DNA from: Kitasatospora sp. NBC_00458
Lineage (GTDB): Bacteria > Actinomycetota > Actinomycetes > Streptomycetales > Streptomycetaceae
Assembly: GCF_036013975.1 (NCBI RefSeq)
Contig: NZ_CP107904.1
Location: 62,001 to 126,000 of the forward strand
DNA length: 64,000 nt
Direction of reading: 5' to 3'
Below are positions 1 through 8,089 of this stretch, piece after piece. The position numbers and the translations under genes are program-made. Under the pieces are notes generated by a model, which saw nothing but the letters and a program-made list of their open reading frames with translations, was not told the DNA's origin and made no database searches. Each line of letters begins with the position of its first letter. Position 1 is the stretch's first letter.

Positions 1-1
1 C

Positions 2-337
2 CTGGCCGTGACCGCCGGCATCGAGCCCGGTCTCGGTCCGCTGGCGACCGCGTACGTGCTCATCCTGGTGGTCACCGGGCCGCTGGCCGCGCGGTACACC
101 CAGCCGGCCGTCGAGCGCCTGGGCAAGGTGCTGGGTCGGCAGCGGTGGGTGCCCGCGCGCACGGCCGGCACGGAACCGGCGCTGCTCCCCGGGCAGCCGG
201 AGGCACCTGCGGCGGAAGCCGGGGCGAAGGCTCCCGAATCCGCGCCGGGCGCACCGGGCTCCGCACCCGCCGCACCGGCCGGACCGGATCCTGCGGCGGC
301 CGAGTCCGGCCACACGCTCGACGGGCTGGCGCGCTGA
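2..337 (+). CDS. Cation:proton antiporter, C-terminal fragment (gene cut by window start)
   Basis: The reading frame is open from the first bases of the window, so only the last ~111 residues are present and the start lies upstream. It begins with a hydrophobic helix (ATAYVLILVVTGPLAARY) followed by an amphipathic basic stretch and a long Ala/Pro/Gly-rich hydrophilic tail. That layout resembles the C-terminus of actinobacterial CPA2-type sodium(potassium)/proton antiporters, which end in a last membrane helix and a disordered cytoplasmic tail. The family call rests on this short stretch alone. A perfect stem-loop follows the stop codon. Confidence 0.5.
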   Translation: MAVTAGIEPGLGPLATAYVLILVVTGPLAARYTQPAVERLGKVLGRQRWVPARTAGTEPALLPGQPEAPAAEAGAKAPESAPGAPGSAPAAPAGPDPAAAESGHTLDGLAR

Positions 338-361
338 CGCCCCACCCTTCTCCGCTTCCGG

Positions 362-400
362 GCCCTGGGGCGGGTCACCGTCGGTGACCCGCCCCAGGGC
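362..400. terminator. Perfect 18-bp stem-loop, bidirectional terminator
   Basis: Arms 362-379 and 383-400 are perfectly complementary (18 bp) around a 3-nt loop. The hairpin lies between the end of the antiporter gene (337) and the end of the convergent zinc-ribbon gene (419). There is no T tract, which is usual for actinobacterial terminators. Confidence 0.85.
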
Positions 401-418
401 TCTCCCGTTCCGCCCCGC

Positions 419-616
419 TCAGGGGCGCGTCGCCTCGTCCGGGGAGCCCTCCGGGCCCGTGCCCGCACCGCCCGCACCGCCCGCACAGCCCGCGGGATCG
501 CTGCCGGCCCCGGCACCGCAGTTCTCGCACGGGCCCGCGCCGGGACGCTCACGCAGGCGCCCGCACTCCTCGCACACCCGGTCCAGCCAGCAGGCCGCTT
601 CTCCGCCTTCGTCCAT
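419..616 (-). CDS. Small zinc-ribbon-like protein
   Basis: This 65-residue protein has two CxxC knuckles (CEEC at about residues 15-18 and CENC at about 31-34) separated by a short basic stretch, a layout expected to hold one zinc ion as a zinc ribbon. The N-terminus is acidic and contains CWLD; the C-terminal half is Gly/Ala-rich. Similar small proteins are common in Streptomyces, but I know no function. It converges on the antiporter gene and shares its terminator. Confidence 0.6.
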   Translation of the reverse strand: MDEGGEAACWLDRVCEECGRLRERPGAGPCENCGAGAGSDPAGCAGGAGGAGTGPEGSPDEATRP

Positions 617-721
617 CCCCCGATTCTGCCCGAGCCCTCCCGCCGTCCGGTCCCCACCGGCCCTGCCGGCCCTGCCGGGTCCTGACGCGTCCCGCCAAGT
701 CGGGCCGACCCGGCGGAGTCG

Positions 722-762
722 CGAGTAGACAATGTCTACTCGATCTTGGTAGACAGTGTCTA
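722..762. promoter_or_regulatory. Twin palindromic operators for the TetR-family regulator
   Basis: A 21-bp palindrome (722-742; half-site GAGTAGACA around one central base) and a second 13-bp palindrome (750-762; TAGACA-N-TGTCTA) share the core TAGACA-N-TGTCTA, with centres 24 bp apart. They sit directly upstream of, and touch, the start of the TetR-family gene. This is the usual form of a TetR-family autoregulatory operator, likely also controlling the coupled exporter. Confidence 0.75.
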
Positions 763-1442
763 TGACCGATCAGGACCCCAGTACCGGCCTGCGCGCCCGC
801 CTCGTGGCGGCCGGTGTCCAGCTGGTGACCCACGAGGGCGTGCACGCGCTCACCCTGCGCGAGATCGCCCGCCAGGCCGGCGTCTCGCACGGCGCCCCGC
901 GCCGCTACTTCAGCACCCACGTCGAGTTGCTCGCGGCCATCGCCCGGCGCGGCTTCGAGAACCTGGCTGCCTCCCTCGACCTGGCCGGACCGGATCCCGC
1001 CGCCGCCGCGGGCCCCGCCCCGGCCGCGGACCCCGCAGCGGCGCGGGTCCGGCTCGACCGGCTCGCCCGCGGCTACCTCGACTTCGCGGCCGCCCAGCCC
1101 GGCATGTTCGAGCTGATGTTCCGCCACGACGTCCTCGAAGGCAGCGGATCGGACCTGCGGAAGACCACACTGCCGCTCTTCGAGACCCTCGTCCGCCTCG
1201 TCGCCGAGATCCGCCCGGCCGAGGCCCGCCCAGCCGAGGTCCGCCCGTCCGGCGCGGCCGACGCCGGGGCCCCGGCCGCCGCGCACGACCCCGCGACCGT
1301 CGCCGCCGCGTTCTGGGCCAACCTGCACGGCCTCGCCCAGCTCCGCGCCTGGGGCAGCCTCGGGCTCGTCACCGGCGGCGGCACCGTCGAACCGCTGCTG
1401 CGCGCCGTCCTCGACGCCCACCTCGGCCCGGAGCCCCGGTGA
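762..1442 (+). CDS. TetR/AcrR-family transcriptional regulator
   Basis: A 226-residue one-component repressor with the N-terminal TetR helix-turn-helix (ALTLREIARQAGVSHGAPRRYF at about residues 26-47, quoted here as its two halves LTLREIARQAG and VSHGAPRRYF) and a helical C-terminal ligand-binding domain with an Ala/Pro-rich insert. I chose ATG 762; an in-frame GTG lies six bases upstream. There is no clear ribosome binding site, so the mRNA may be leaderless. Two palindromes abut the start. The stop overlaps the GTG of the MFS gene (GTGA), so regulator and exporter are probably one unit and the ligand may be the exported compound. Confidence 0.88.
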   Translation: MTDQDPSTGLRARLVAAGVQLVTHEGVHALTLREIARQAGVSHGAPRRYFSTHVELLAAIARRGFENLAASLDLAGPDPAAAAGPAPAADPAAARVRLDRLARGYLDFAAAQPGMFELMFRHDVLEGSGSDLRKTTLPLFETLVRLVAEIRPAEARPAEVRPSGAADAGAPAAAHDPATVAAAFWANLHGLAQLRAWGSLGLVTGGGTVEPLLRAVLDAHLGPEPR

Positions 1443-2788
1443 CCCCCACGGCACGGCAGCGCCTCACCCTGGCCGGCAGCGTCACCGGCGCGGCCGTCGT
1501 CGCCCTCGACGGGACGGTGCTCACCGTCGCCCAGCCCAGCCTCCAGCGCGACCTGGACGCCTCGCTCGCCGCCGTGCAGTGGACCAGCACCGCGTACCTC
1601 ATCACGGTGGCCAGCCTGCTGGTCTTCGCCGGGCGGCTCGGCGACCGCTACGGGCACCAGCGGGTCTTCGCCGTCGGCGTCCTCGGCTTCGCCGCCAGTT
1701 CCGCCGCGATCGCGCTGGCACCCGGGATCGGCTGGGTGATCGCCCTGCGGGTCGCCCAGGGCGTCGGCGGCGCGCTCCTCCAGCCCGCCACCCTCGGCCT
1801 GCTGCGGGCCGCCTACCCCGCCGACCGGCTCGGACCGCCGATCGCCCTGCGCACCAGCGCGATCGGCCTGGCCGCGGCCGCCGGTCCGGTCGTCGGCGGC
1901 GCGCTGACCACCCACTTCGGCTGGCGGTCGGTCTTCTTCCTCACCGTCGCACCCGCCGTCGCGGCCGGCGCCGCCGCGCTGTTCGTCCGGCTCCCGCAGC
2001 CGACCGCCGACCGCACCGCCGGACTGGACCTGCCGGGTGCCGCCCTGCTCGGCTCCGCGCTGTCCTGCCTGGTGTTCGCCCTGACCGGCGTCCCCGACCG
2101 GGGCTGGACGGCCGGCACCTGGCTCGGCCTCGTGGCGGCCGCCGCGCTGGGCCTCGTCCTCCTCCGGCACGAGCGGCGCACCCCTCGTCCGCTGCTGCCA
2201 CCGGCCGTCCTCGGCTCGTCGACGGTGACGGCGGCGCTCGGCGTGCTGCTGACCGCCTCGGCGGCGCTCTTCGGCACGGTCTTCCTCGGCACCTACTTCC
2301 TCCAGGACGTGCTCGCCCTCGACCCGCTCGCCAGCGCGGTGCGGTCCCTGCCGCTGGCGGCGGCGATGGTGGTGGCCGCACCCGCCTCCGCGGTGCTGGC
2401 CCGCCGTCACGGACCGCGCCGCACCGTCATGGCGGGGATGTCGGCGATCGTGGCCGGCGCCCTGGGGGTCGCCGGGTTCGGGCCGGACACCGGCGCCCTC
2501 GCCATCGGCTGCGCGTTCCTGCTGCTGGGCGCCGGGTTCGGCACGGTGATGGTCACCGCGACGGCGGCGATCGTCCGCGACGCCTCGGTGGCCGACGCCG
2601 GGGTGGCGGGCGGTCTGCAGCAGACCGCGATGAACGTCGGACCGGCCGTCGGCGTCGCCGCCGCGGCCACCCTGACCGCCGGTCAGCCGTTGGCCACCAC
2701 CCTCGGCCCGGCCCTCTGGGCCCTGGCGGCCACCGCGGCCGCGGGCGTGCTGCTCGCGGCACGCCTCCCGCACGGCCGGGCCGCCTGA
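1439..2788 (+). CDS. MFS drug-efflux transporter (DHA2-like)
   Basis: A 449-residue integral membrane protein with many hydrophobic helices. The first helix carries DGTVLTVAQPSLQ, resembling the D-T-V-x-N-V-A-x-P signature of EmrB/QacA-type exporters. GRLGDRYGHQRVF in the loop after helix 2 is MFS motif A. The layout fits proton-driven export of drugs or toxic metabolites across the cytoplasmic membrane. The GTG start overlaps the stop of the TetR-family gene by four bases, implying translational coupling and control by the upstream palindromes. The substrate is unknown. Confidence 0.88.
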   Translation: MTPTARQRLTLAGSVTGAAVVALDGTVLTVAQPSLQRDLDASLAAVQWTSTAYLITVASLLVFAGRLGDRYGHQRVFAVGVLGFAASSAAIALAPGIGWVIALRVAQGVGGALLQPATLGLLRAAYPADRLGPPIALRTSAIGLAAAAGPVVGGALTTHFGWRSVFFLTVAPAVAAGAAALFVRLPQPTADRTAGLDLPGAALLGSALSCLVFALTGVPDRGWTAGTWLGLVAAAALGLVLLRHERRTPRPLLPPAVLGSSTVTAALGVLLTASAALFGTVFLGTYFLQDVLALDPLASAVRSLPLAAAMVVAAPASAVLARRHGPRRTVMAGMSAIVAGALGVAGFGPDTGALAIGCAFLLLGAGFGTVMVTATAAIVRDASVADAGVAGGLQQTAMNVGPAVGVAAAATLTAGQPLATTLGPALWALAATAAAGVLLAARLPHGRAA

Positions 2789-2835
2789 GACCGGATCGCG
2801 CCCGGACCCCGCAGCGCCCCGGTGGCGGAAGGGGA

Positions 2836-3291
2836 TCAGTCCGCGTCCGGGACGAACACGAAGTGGAACCTCTCCGCATCCTCGGGAACGCCGAAGCCCG
2901 CACCCGGGCCGAGGCGCGCAGGGTCCGCGGCCCAGAACACGTGGAGGACGAAGTCCTCGTCCTCGGCCCCGAGGTCGAGCGTGACGCCGGCGGGACCGGA
3001 GAAGAGGGTCCACGCTTCGACCCGGCCGCTTCGCGACCGGTACGGCACCCGCGCCAGCGGACGGTACCCCTCCGGGGGGACCGCCGCCCCGGACCGTTCG
3101 AGGGTGACCCTCGCGTAGTGGTGCTGCGCGGAGCTCAGGACGCCGACGGCCCCGTGCCCGACCGTGACGCCCGGGGACTCCGCACTCATCGGCAGTTGCA
3201 GCCAGTGGACGTCCGACTCACCGAGGGGGTCGTCCTCCCAGAGGCCGAACTGCGAACGTTCGACGGAGACGAGGCCCGTTGACCTCTGCAT
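2836..3291 (-). CDS. Hypothetical protein
   Basis: A 151-residue protein starting MQRSTGLVSVERSQFG. The ATG at 3291 is preferred because the upstream extension is low-complexity and basic. It is probably soluble, with many acidic and aromatic residues (GLWEDD, HVHWLQL-like stretch, EDEDFVLHVFWAAD) and no signal peptide or membrane helix. I do not recognise the family. It follows the MFS gene in convergent orientation and precedes the AraC-type gene end by about 150 bp. Coding bias supports a real gene, because third positions are nearly all G/C in this frame. Confidence 0.6.
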   Translation of the reverse strand: MQRSTGLVSVERSQFGLWEDDPLGESDVHWLQLPMSAESPGVTVGHGAVGVLSSAQHHYARVTLERSGAAVPPEGYRPLARVPYRSRSGRVEAWTLFSGPAGVTLDLGAEDEDFVLHVFWAADPARLGPGAGFGVPEDAERFHFVFVPDAD

Positions 3292-3437
3292 CGGCGGACT
3301 CCCTGCGGTCAGGCGGCTGTTCGGGCATCGTAGGCGCCGCCACCGACAGGCTCCGTCGCCGGTGTCGGGCAGCAGCCCGGTCACGTGGGGTGCGTGGCGT
3401 GGGCCGGGCATGTGGGCCGGGTGGCGTGGGCCGGGGG

Positions 3438-4271
3438 TCACGCGGTCGGCCATGCGCGGTCGTCCACCGTCAGGAACGGCTCGCCGAGCACGGCCGCCGG
3501 GGTGGAGCCGGTGAACTCCATGACGTCCCGGTGCAGATGGGACTGGTCGTAGTAGCCGCCGTCCGCCGCCACCCGGGCCGGGCCTTCACCCGCGACCAGT
3601 CGGTGCACCGCGTGGTCGAAGCGGACCAGCTTGGCGGCGCTCTTCGGCGGGAGGCCGAGGTGCGCGTGGAAGCGCGACCACAGGCGCTTGCGGCTCCATC
3701 CGAGCTCGGCCGCCAGGTCGTCGACCCGGACGAGGCCCCGGTCGGCGACGATCCGGTGCCAGGCCCAGGCGGTCTCCCGGTCCGGGGGCCGCCGCGCCTC
3801 GAACCGGCGGGCGAGCAGCGCGTCGGTGAACGCGAAGCGCTCCTCCCAGGAGGGGATCGCGTCCAGCTGCTCGCGGATCCGTGCCGCCTCCCTGCCCCAC
3901 ATCTCGTCGAGGGTCACCGGGGAACCGGCCAGGTCGGCCGGGGGAACGCCGAGGACCGTTCCGGCGACCACCGGGGACAGCCGCACCTGCACGCACTCGA
4001 CGTGCTCGCCCCGGGCCCGGACACCGCCTCCGGAGCCGAACCCGGGCCCGGCGACGAGGCTTCCCGCGTGCGGCCGCCCGGCGCCGTCCTCGATGGTGGA
4101 CGTGCCCGCCCCGAACTCCAGAATCAGCATCACCGCCGGGTGCGGCACCACCCGCAGGCCCTCGACGAGCCGGCCCGGGACCCGGAACCCGGCCATGTCG
4201 ACGCCGGCCACCCGGCTCGGCCGCTGCGGACGCGCGACGTCCCACGCAGCGGGATCGTCACGGTGCTTCAC
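3438..4271 (-). CDS. AraC-family transcriptional regulator
   Basis: A 277-residue regulator. The N-terminal ~150 residues form a probable cupin-like sensing domain (AVMLILEFGAG). The C-terminal ~100 residues carry two helix-turn-helix motifs: one around RVDDLAAELGWSRKRLWSRF and the second ending in YYDQSHLHRDVMEFTG with TPAAVL, typical of AraC/XylS. It is divergent from the alpha/beta hydrolase gene (123 bp between starts), making that gene the likely target. The inducer is unknown. Confidence 0.85.
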   Translation of the reverse strand: MKHRDDPAAWDVARPQRPSRVAGVDMAGFRVPGRLVEGLRVVPHPAVMLILEFGAGTSTIEDGAGRPHAGSLVAGPGFGSGGGVRARGEHVECVQVRLSPVVAGTVLGVPPADLAGSPVTLDEMWGREAARIREQLDAIPSWEERFAFTDALLARRFEARRPPDRETAWAWHRIVADRGLVRVDDLAAELGWSRKRLWSRFHAHLGLPPKSAAKLVRFDHAVHRLVAGEGPARVAADGGYYDQSHLHRDVMEFTGSTPAAVLGEPFLTVDDRAWPTA

Positions 4272-4394
4272 GGTGGACCCCCTCAGCGGATGCTACGCGC
4301 GCCGGGGAGGGGACGCGAGGGCGGCCGGCGGTCGGAACGGCGGAGGGAACATTCGTCCAAGCCGCCGGCGCCCACCGGCGGCGACAGTGGGCCC

Positions 4395-5255
4395 ATGACT
4401 CCTCCCGACAGGCATTCCCCTCCGAACGGCGACGCCGCCTCAGGGGATTCGCTCCTCCGCCTGGAGCACGGTGACGTGTACGTCCGCCAGGACGGCCCTC
4501 ACCGGGCCCCCGTGCTCCTGCTCATCCACGGGTCCGCCGCGTCGAGCCGCTCGTGGGACGCGATGGTTCCGTTCCTGACCGCACACCACCGCGTCATCCG
4601 GATCGACCTCCCGGGGCACGGCCGCTCCGCCGAACCGGCCGACGGCGACTACGCGGTCCCGGAGCTGGGACGCAGGATCGGCACGGTGCTCGACCGGCTC
4701 GGCGTCGGGCGCGCCGTGGCCGTCGGCCACTCCAGCGGCGGCTATGCCGCCACCGCCCTCACCGAGCGGCGGCCCGACCTGGTGACCGGGCTCGTGCTGA
4801 TCAACACCGGCCCCGGTATGGACGCCTTCATCGCGCCGGGGCCCACCGCGTTCCAGCCCGAGCAGTGGCCGCCGACCGACGAGCGGATCCGCCTGCTCGC
4901 GGGCACCGCGTTCCGCGCGGGGTACGAGGTCCCGCAGGAACTCGTCGACGAGCTGCGCGGCATGTCCTACCACGCGGTCACCGCCGCGATGCAGGCGTCC
5001 GTCGGCTACCTGAGCCGGCGCACGCTCCCGGACCGGCTGACGGACCTCGGCAAGCCGTTGCAGGTGGTCTTCGGTGACCAGGACCGCAGGTGGCAGCCCT
5101 CGTCGGCGGCCGACTACCTGGTCGTTCCGGGCGCGAAGGTCGATCTGCTGCCCGGTGCCGGGCACACGCCGATCCTGGAGGAGCCGGCACGGACCGCCGA
5201 ACTCGTCCTGTCCTTCACGGAGCTCCGCACCGGTCGATCGCCCGGGACCGCCTGA
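4395..5255 (+). CDS. Alpha/beta-fold hydrolase
   Basis: A 286-residue alpha/beta hydrolase. It shows the oxyanion-hole motif LLIHGSAAS near residue 40, the strand-turn DLPGHGRS, the nucleophile elbow VGHSSGGY (Ser near residue 115), a likely acid in VFGDQDRRW and a catalytic His in PGAGHTPILEEP near the C-terminus. This arrangement is typical of esterases, haloperoxidase-like enzymes and C-C bond hydrolases, and no substrate can be assigned. ATG 4395 is the first start after the divergent promoter region. Control by the adjacent AraC-type regulator is likely. Confidence 0.85.
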   Translation: MTPPDRHSPPNGDAASGDSLLRLEHGDVYVRQDGPHRAPVLLLIHGSAASSRSWDAMVPFLTAHHRVIRIDLPGHGRSAEPADGDYAVPELGRRIGTVLDRLGVGRAVAVGHSSGGYAATALTERRPDLVTGLVLINTGPGMDAFIAPGPTAFQPEQWPPTDERIRLLAGTAFRAGYEVPQELVDELRGMSYHAVTAAMQASVGYLSRRTLPDRLTDLGKPLQVVFGDQDRRWQPSSAADYLVVPGAKVDLLPGAGHTPILEEPARTAELVLSFTELRTGRSPGTA

Positions 5256-5706
5256 CGGCCCGCCCCGTACGGCGGAGTGCCGGCGGGGTTCCCGCGCGAC
5301 CGAGTACGCCCGGGCACCCCGCGGGGCCAGGCGGTCCGTCACATCGCCCTGTGGTCCTGGACGGCCAGGCCGTCGGCGGCGCCGCCGGTGTCGCCGCAGC
5401 CGCCGGAGGGCCGGAGGAGCATGCCCTGGCGGGCCTCGACCACGATGCCGGGAGCGGTGGCGGGCCGCTCGGCGGCGCCGACCCCCGCGAGCGCCGCGGC
5501 GCCGACCCCCGCGGCGGCGGCACCGGTCAGGGCCGCGTGACGACTGCTCGGCCCCGTGACGGTGCCTCCGACCTGGGAAGGATCGACTTTCGGCGGTGCA
5601 GGCGGGGGGTCCACCCGGGCAACCGGTCTTCCAGGTGCCGTGCGACCGGGCGTTCCCGCCCTCCGTCGAGCCACTCGCCCGGTCCTTCGCCCGGCCGCAC
5701 GCCGGC
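5256..5706. other. Gap between convergent genes; doubtful 91-codon frame
   Basis: The minus strand holds an open frame from a GTG at 5614 to 5339. It would encode a Pro-rich start, an Ala/Gly-rich hydrophobic core resembling a signal sequence (HAALTGAAAAGVGAAALAG) and a short Cys-containing tail. There is no ribosome binding site and no family resemblance. A direct repeat of GGCGCCGACCCCCGC occurs twice within 5470-5515. I see no gene that I would defend. Confidence 0.3.
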
Positions 5707-7065
5707 TCACTCGCGCGCGGCCGTCGCCGGCGGCCTCGCCGGTCCGGCCGGGCCGGTGGCGTCGGCGGGCGGGGCCGCGGGCCGGACCGGTCCGCGGATC
5801 ACCAGGAGGCCGAGCAGTGCCAGCTGGACGAACGCGCCGACCGCCGACCCGGCCCAGAGCCCGGCCACGCCGAACGGGCCCGACAGCAGGACGCCGGAGC
5901 CGAGTTGCGCCGCGAGGCCGAGCAGCACGGAGACCACCAGCGGGCGGCCGGCGCCGACCGCCTGGAGGACCCCGCCGAGGGCGACCACCAGCGCGTACGC
6001 CGGCAGGTGGAGCCCGGCCGTCCGCAGGAAGCGGACCGCCTCGGCGGCCACCGCCGGGTCGTCGGTGAACAGCCCGGCCACCGGCCCGGCGAACGCCGCG
6101 CAGAGGACGGCCGCACCGGTGCCGAGCACGGCGGCCAGCCGGGCGGTGTCGCGGCCGAGGGCCCGCACGGCGGTGGCCGCCCCGGACCCGACGAGCCGCG
6201 CCGCCTCGATCGCGGCGGCCTGCCGGACGGCGTAGAACGCCATCGTGACGACCAGCAGCACCCGGTAGCCGACCCCGTACCCGGCCACGGCGGGCACGCC
6301 GAAGGAGGCGACCAGGCCGAGCTGGACCGCCCCCGCTCCCATCCGGGCGGTGAAGTCGAGGCCGAACGGCGCGCCGGCGGCGGTGATCCCGCGCGCCGTC
6401 CGCAGCAGTCCGTCCGGCGGTGCGGGCAGCCGGCGGCGGCGCCTGAGCAGCAGGGTGAGCGCGAACGCGGCGGCCCGGGAGGCGGTCAGCGCGAGGGCCG
6501 CGCCGGTCACACCGAGCGCGGGCAGCGGGCCCGGGCCGAGGATCAGCAGCGGGTCCAGCACCAGCAGCAGGGCGTTCGAGAGCAGGGCCGTCCGCATCGG
6601 CGTCCGGGTGTCGCCGGCGCCCTTGAACAGCTCGTCGGCGACGCGCTGGCCGAAGAACAGCGCGAACGCGGGGAAGGCGACGGCGAAGTAGTCGGCGGCC
6701 AGTCCGGCGGCCTCGCCGTCCAGGAAGGCTTCGGCGACCGGCTCGCGGAGCAGGAAGCCGGGCACGGCGAGCACGAGGCTGCCGAGGGCGCAGAGCCGCC
6801 AGGCGGCGCGGGCGACCCGGCCGGCCTCGGCCCGGTCGCCCGCGCCGCGGGCGTGCGAGAGCCGCACGGTCGTCCCCGAGCTCACCACCAGGACCAGGCC
6901 GAGCAGCAGGTTCTCCACGGTGCCGGCCAGTGTGACGGCGGCGACGGCCGCCCCGCCGAGCCCCGCCACCCAGAAGGTGCCGACGACGGAGGCGGCCACC
7001 CCCGACAGCAGCTCTCCGTAGACCGGTCCCGCCAGTGTGATCAGGCGTGGCAGATGCCCCCGCAT
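5707..7065 (-). CDS. MATE-family efflux transporter
   Basis: A 452-residue membrane protein with about twelve helices in two related halves, the layout of MATE (multidrug and toxic compound extrusion) exporters driven by sodium or proton gradients. Recognisable stretches are LITLAGPVYGELLSG at the start, SSGTTVRLSHARGAGDRAEA in the first half and AFYAVRQAAAIEAARLVGSG in the second. ATG 7065 is chosen over an upstream in-frame ATG (7098) because GGGGGAG lies five bases before it. It is divergent from a PadR-type regulator across a long palindrome, so it is probably PadR-controlled. Confidence 0.88.
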   Translation of the reverse strand: MRGHLPRLITLAGPVYGELLSGVAASVVGTFWVAGLGGAAVAAVTLAGTVENLLLGLVLVVSSGTTVRLSHARGAGDRAEAGRVARAAWRLCALGSLVLAVPGFLLREPVAEAFLDGEAAGLAADYFAVAFPAFALFFGQRVADELFKGAGDTRTPMRTALLSNALLLVLDPLLILGPGPLPALGVTGAALALTASRAAAFALTLLLRRRRRLPAPPDGLLRTARGITAAGAPFGLDFTARMGAGAVQLGLVASFGVPAVAGYGVGYRVLLVVTMAFYAVRQAAAIEAARLVGSGAATAVRALGRDTARLAAVLGTGAAVLCAAFAGPVAGLFTDDPAVAAEAVRFLRTAGLHLPAYALVVALGGVLQAVGAGRPLVVSVLLGLAAQLGSGVLLSGPFGVAGLWAGSAVGAFVQLALLGLLVIRGPVRPAAPPADATGPAGPARPPATAARE

Positions 7066-7107
7066 GGTCGCTCCCCCGTCCGTCGGCCGCGCCCCCATCG
7101 AGCACCT

Positions 7108-7154
7108 TGCCTCGAAAAGAGATACCTCTTATCGAGGCACATCGGCAAGAGGTA
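7108..7154. promoter_or_regulatory. 32-bp near-perfect palindrome plus extra half-site, likely PadR-type operator
   Basis: Positions 7108-7139 form an almost perfect palindrome (outer arms TGCCTCGA and TCGAGGCA, inner arms AAGAGATA and TACCTCTT). Another AAGAGGTA at 7147-7154 makes a perfect inverted repeat with TACCTCTT at 7123-7130. The element lies between the divergent MATE and PadR-type genes, 43 bp before the MATE start, and is AT-richer than its surroundings. It is probably the shared operator. Confidence 0.75.
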
Positions 7155-7232
7155 GCATGACGCCCCGACGGAACGCGGACGAGCGGACGGTGCGCCCCGC
7201 GGAGCGTCACGACGACGGAAGGGTGTTCCACG

Positions 7233-7814
7233 GTGCTGACCCTCGCGATCCTCGGTTTCCTCCACGGCGAGCCGCTCCACGGGTACGAGCTGAAGTCCCG
7301 CATCACCGGCCTGACCGGCCACGTCCGACCGGTCAGCGACGGCGCGCTCTACCCCGCGATCACCCGCCTGGAGAAGGCCGGGATGCTGGTGCGCCGGAGC
7401 CGGCCGGGCACCGGGGCCGTCCCGCGGCAGGTCCTGGAGCTCACCGCCGACGGCCGCGCCGAGCTGGAGCGGCGGCTGGCCGAACCGGAGGAGGTCGAGA
7501 TCTCCGACCAGATCCGCTTCTTCACCGTCGCCGCGTTCCTCGACCGCCTCGCCGACCCTGCGCTGCAGGCCGCGGTGCTCCGGCGGCGGCTGGCCTTCCT
7601 GGAGGCGCCGAGCAGCTTCTTCTACGACGCCGACGGCCGACCGGTCGCCGCCGAGCAGGAGCGCAACCCGTTCCGGCGCGGCATGCTGCTGGTCGCCCGG
7701 GCCTCCGGGGCGGCCGAACGGGCCTGGCTGGCGGAGACGATCGCCGAGCTGGAGGACACCGGCCGCGACGCGCGACCGGGCGACGTGACCGGGAGACCTG
7801 GCCGGGACGCGTGA
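7233..7814 (+). CDS. PadR-family transcriptional regulator
   Basis: A 193-residue regulator with the N-terminal winged helix of PadR/Vir proteins: LAILGFLHGEPLHGYELKS, then SDGALYPAITRLEKAGML (recognition helix and wing) and ELTADGRAELERRL. The C-terminal half is helical and fits the longer PadR class that dimerises through it. GTG 7233 is the first start in frame, with GGAAGGG about nine bases upstream. It is divergent from the MATE exporter and probably represses it. Its C-terminus is made of a DNA repeat that runs through the stop codon. Confidence 0.85.
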   Translation: MLTLAILGFLHGEPLHGYELKSRITGLTGHVRPVSDGALYPAITRLEKAGMLVRRSRPGTGAVPRQVLELTADGRAELERRLAEPEEVEISDQIRFFTVAAFLDRLADPALQAAVLRRRLAFLEAPSSFFYDADGRPVAAEQERNPFRRGMLLVARASGAAERAWLAETIAELEDTGRDARPGDVTGRPGRDA

Positions 7815-7847
7815 CCGGGCGACATGACCGGGACGCGTGACCGGGAC
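7767..7847. repeat. Tandem repeat spanning the PadR stop codon
   Basis: GACGCGYGACCGGG is present at 7767, 7806 and 7832. The intervening sequence is built from the same GAC-N3-GACCGGG sub-unit, and the last two copies are exactly 26 bp apart. The repeat encodes the last residues of the PadR-family protein, contains its TGA and continues into the non-coding sequence. Confidence 0.7.
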
Positions 7848-8089
7848 CGCCCGCGGCCCGGCGGGCAGGGGCCCCGGACGGCCTCCCGTGACTGACGGCC
7901 CGGGCAGTCACACGGACGGCGGCCCTCCGTTCGGCACCGACGGCTGCCCGCCGCACCCCGCCGTCGTTATGATGAACGCCCCCCACAGCACGGCCGACCC
8001 GTTCGTCCCGTACCACGGCACCGCCGCGCGTGATCCGTCCGCCGGGTCCCCACCCGCGCACGCTCCACCCCGTCCGCAGGGAGACCGCC

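Noticed and set aside
5339..5614. Secreted small peptide gene
   Set aside because: There is no ribosome site or homologous feature, and the hydrophobic text comes from a GGCGCCGACC repeat. It is kept only as a note in the gap entry.
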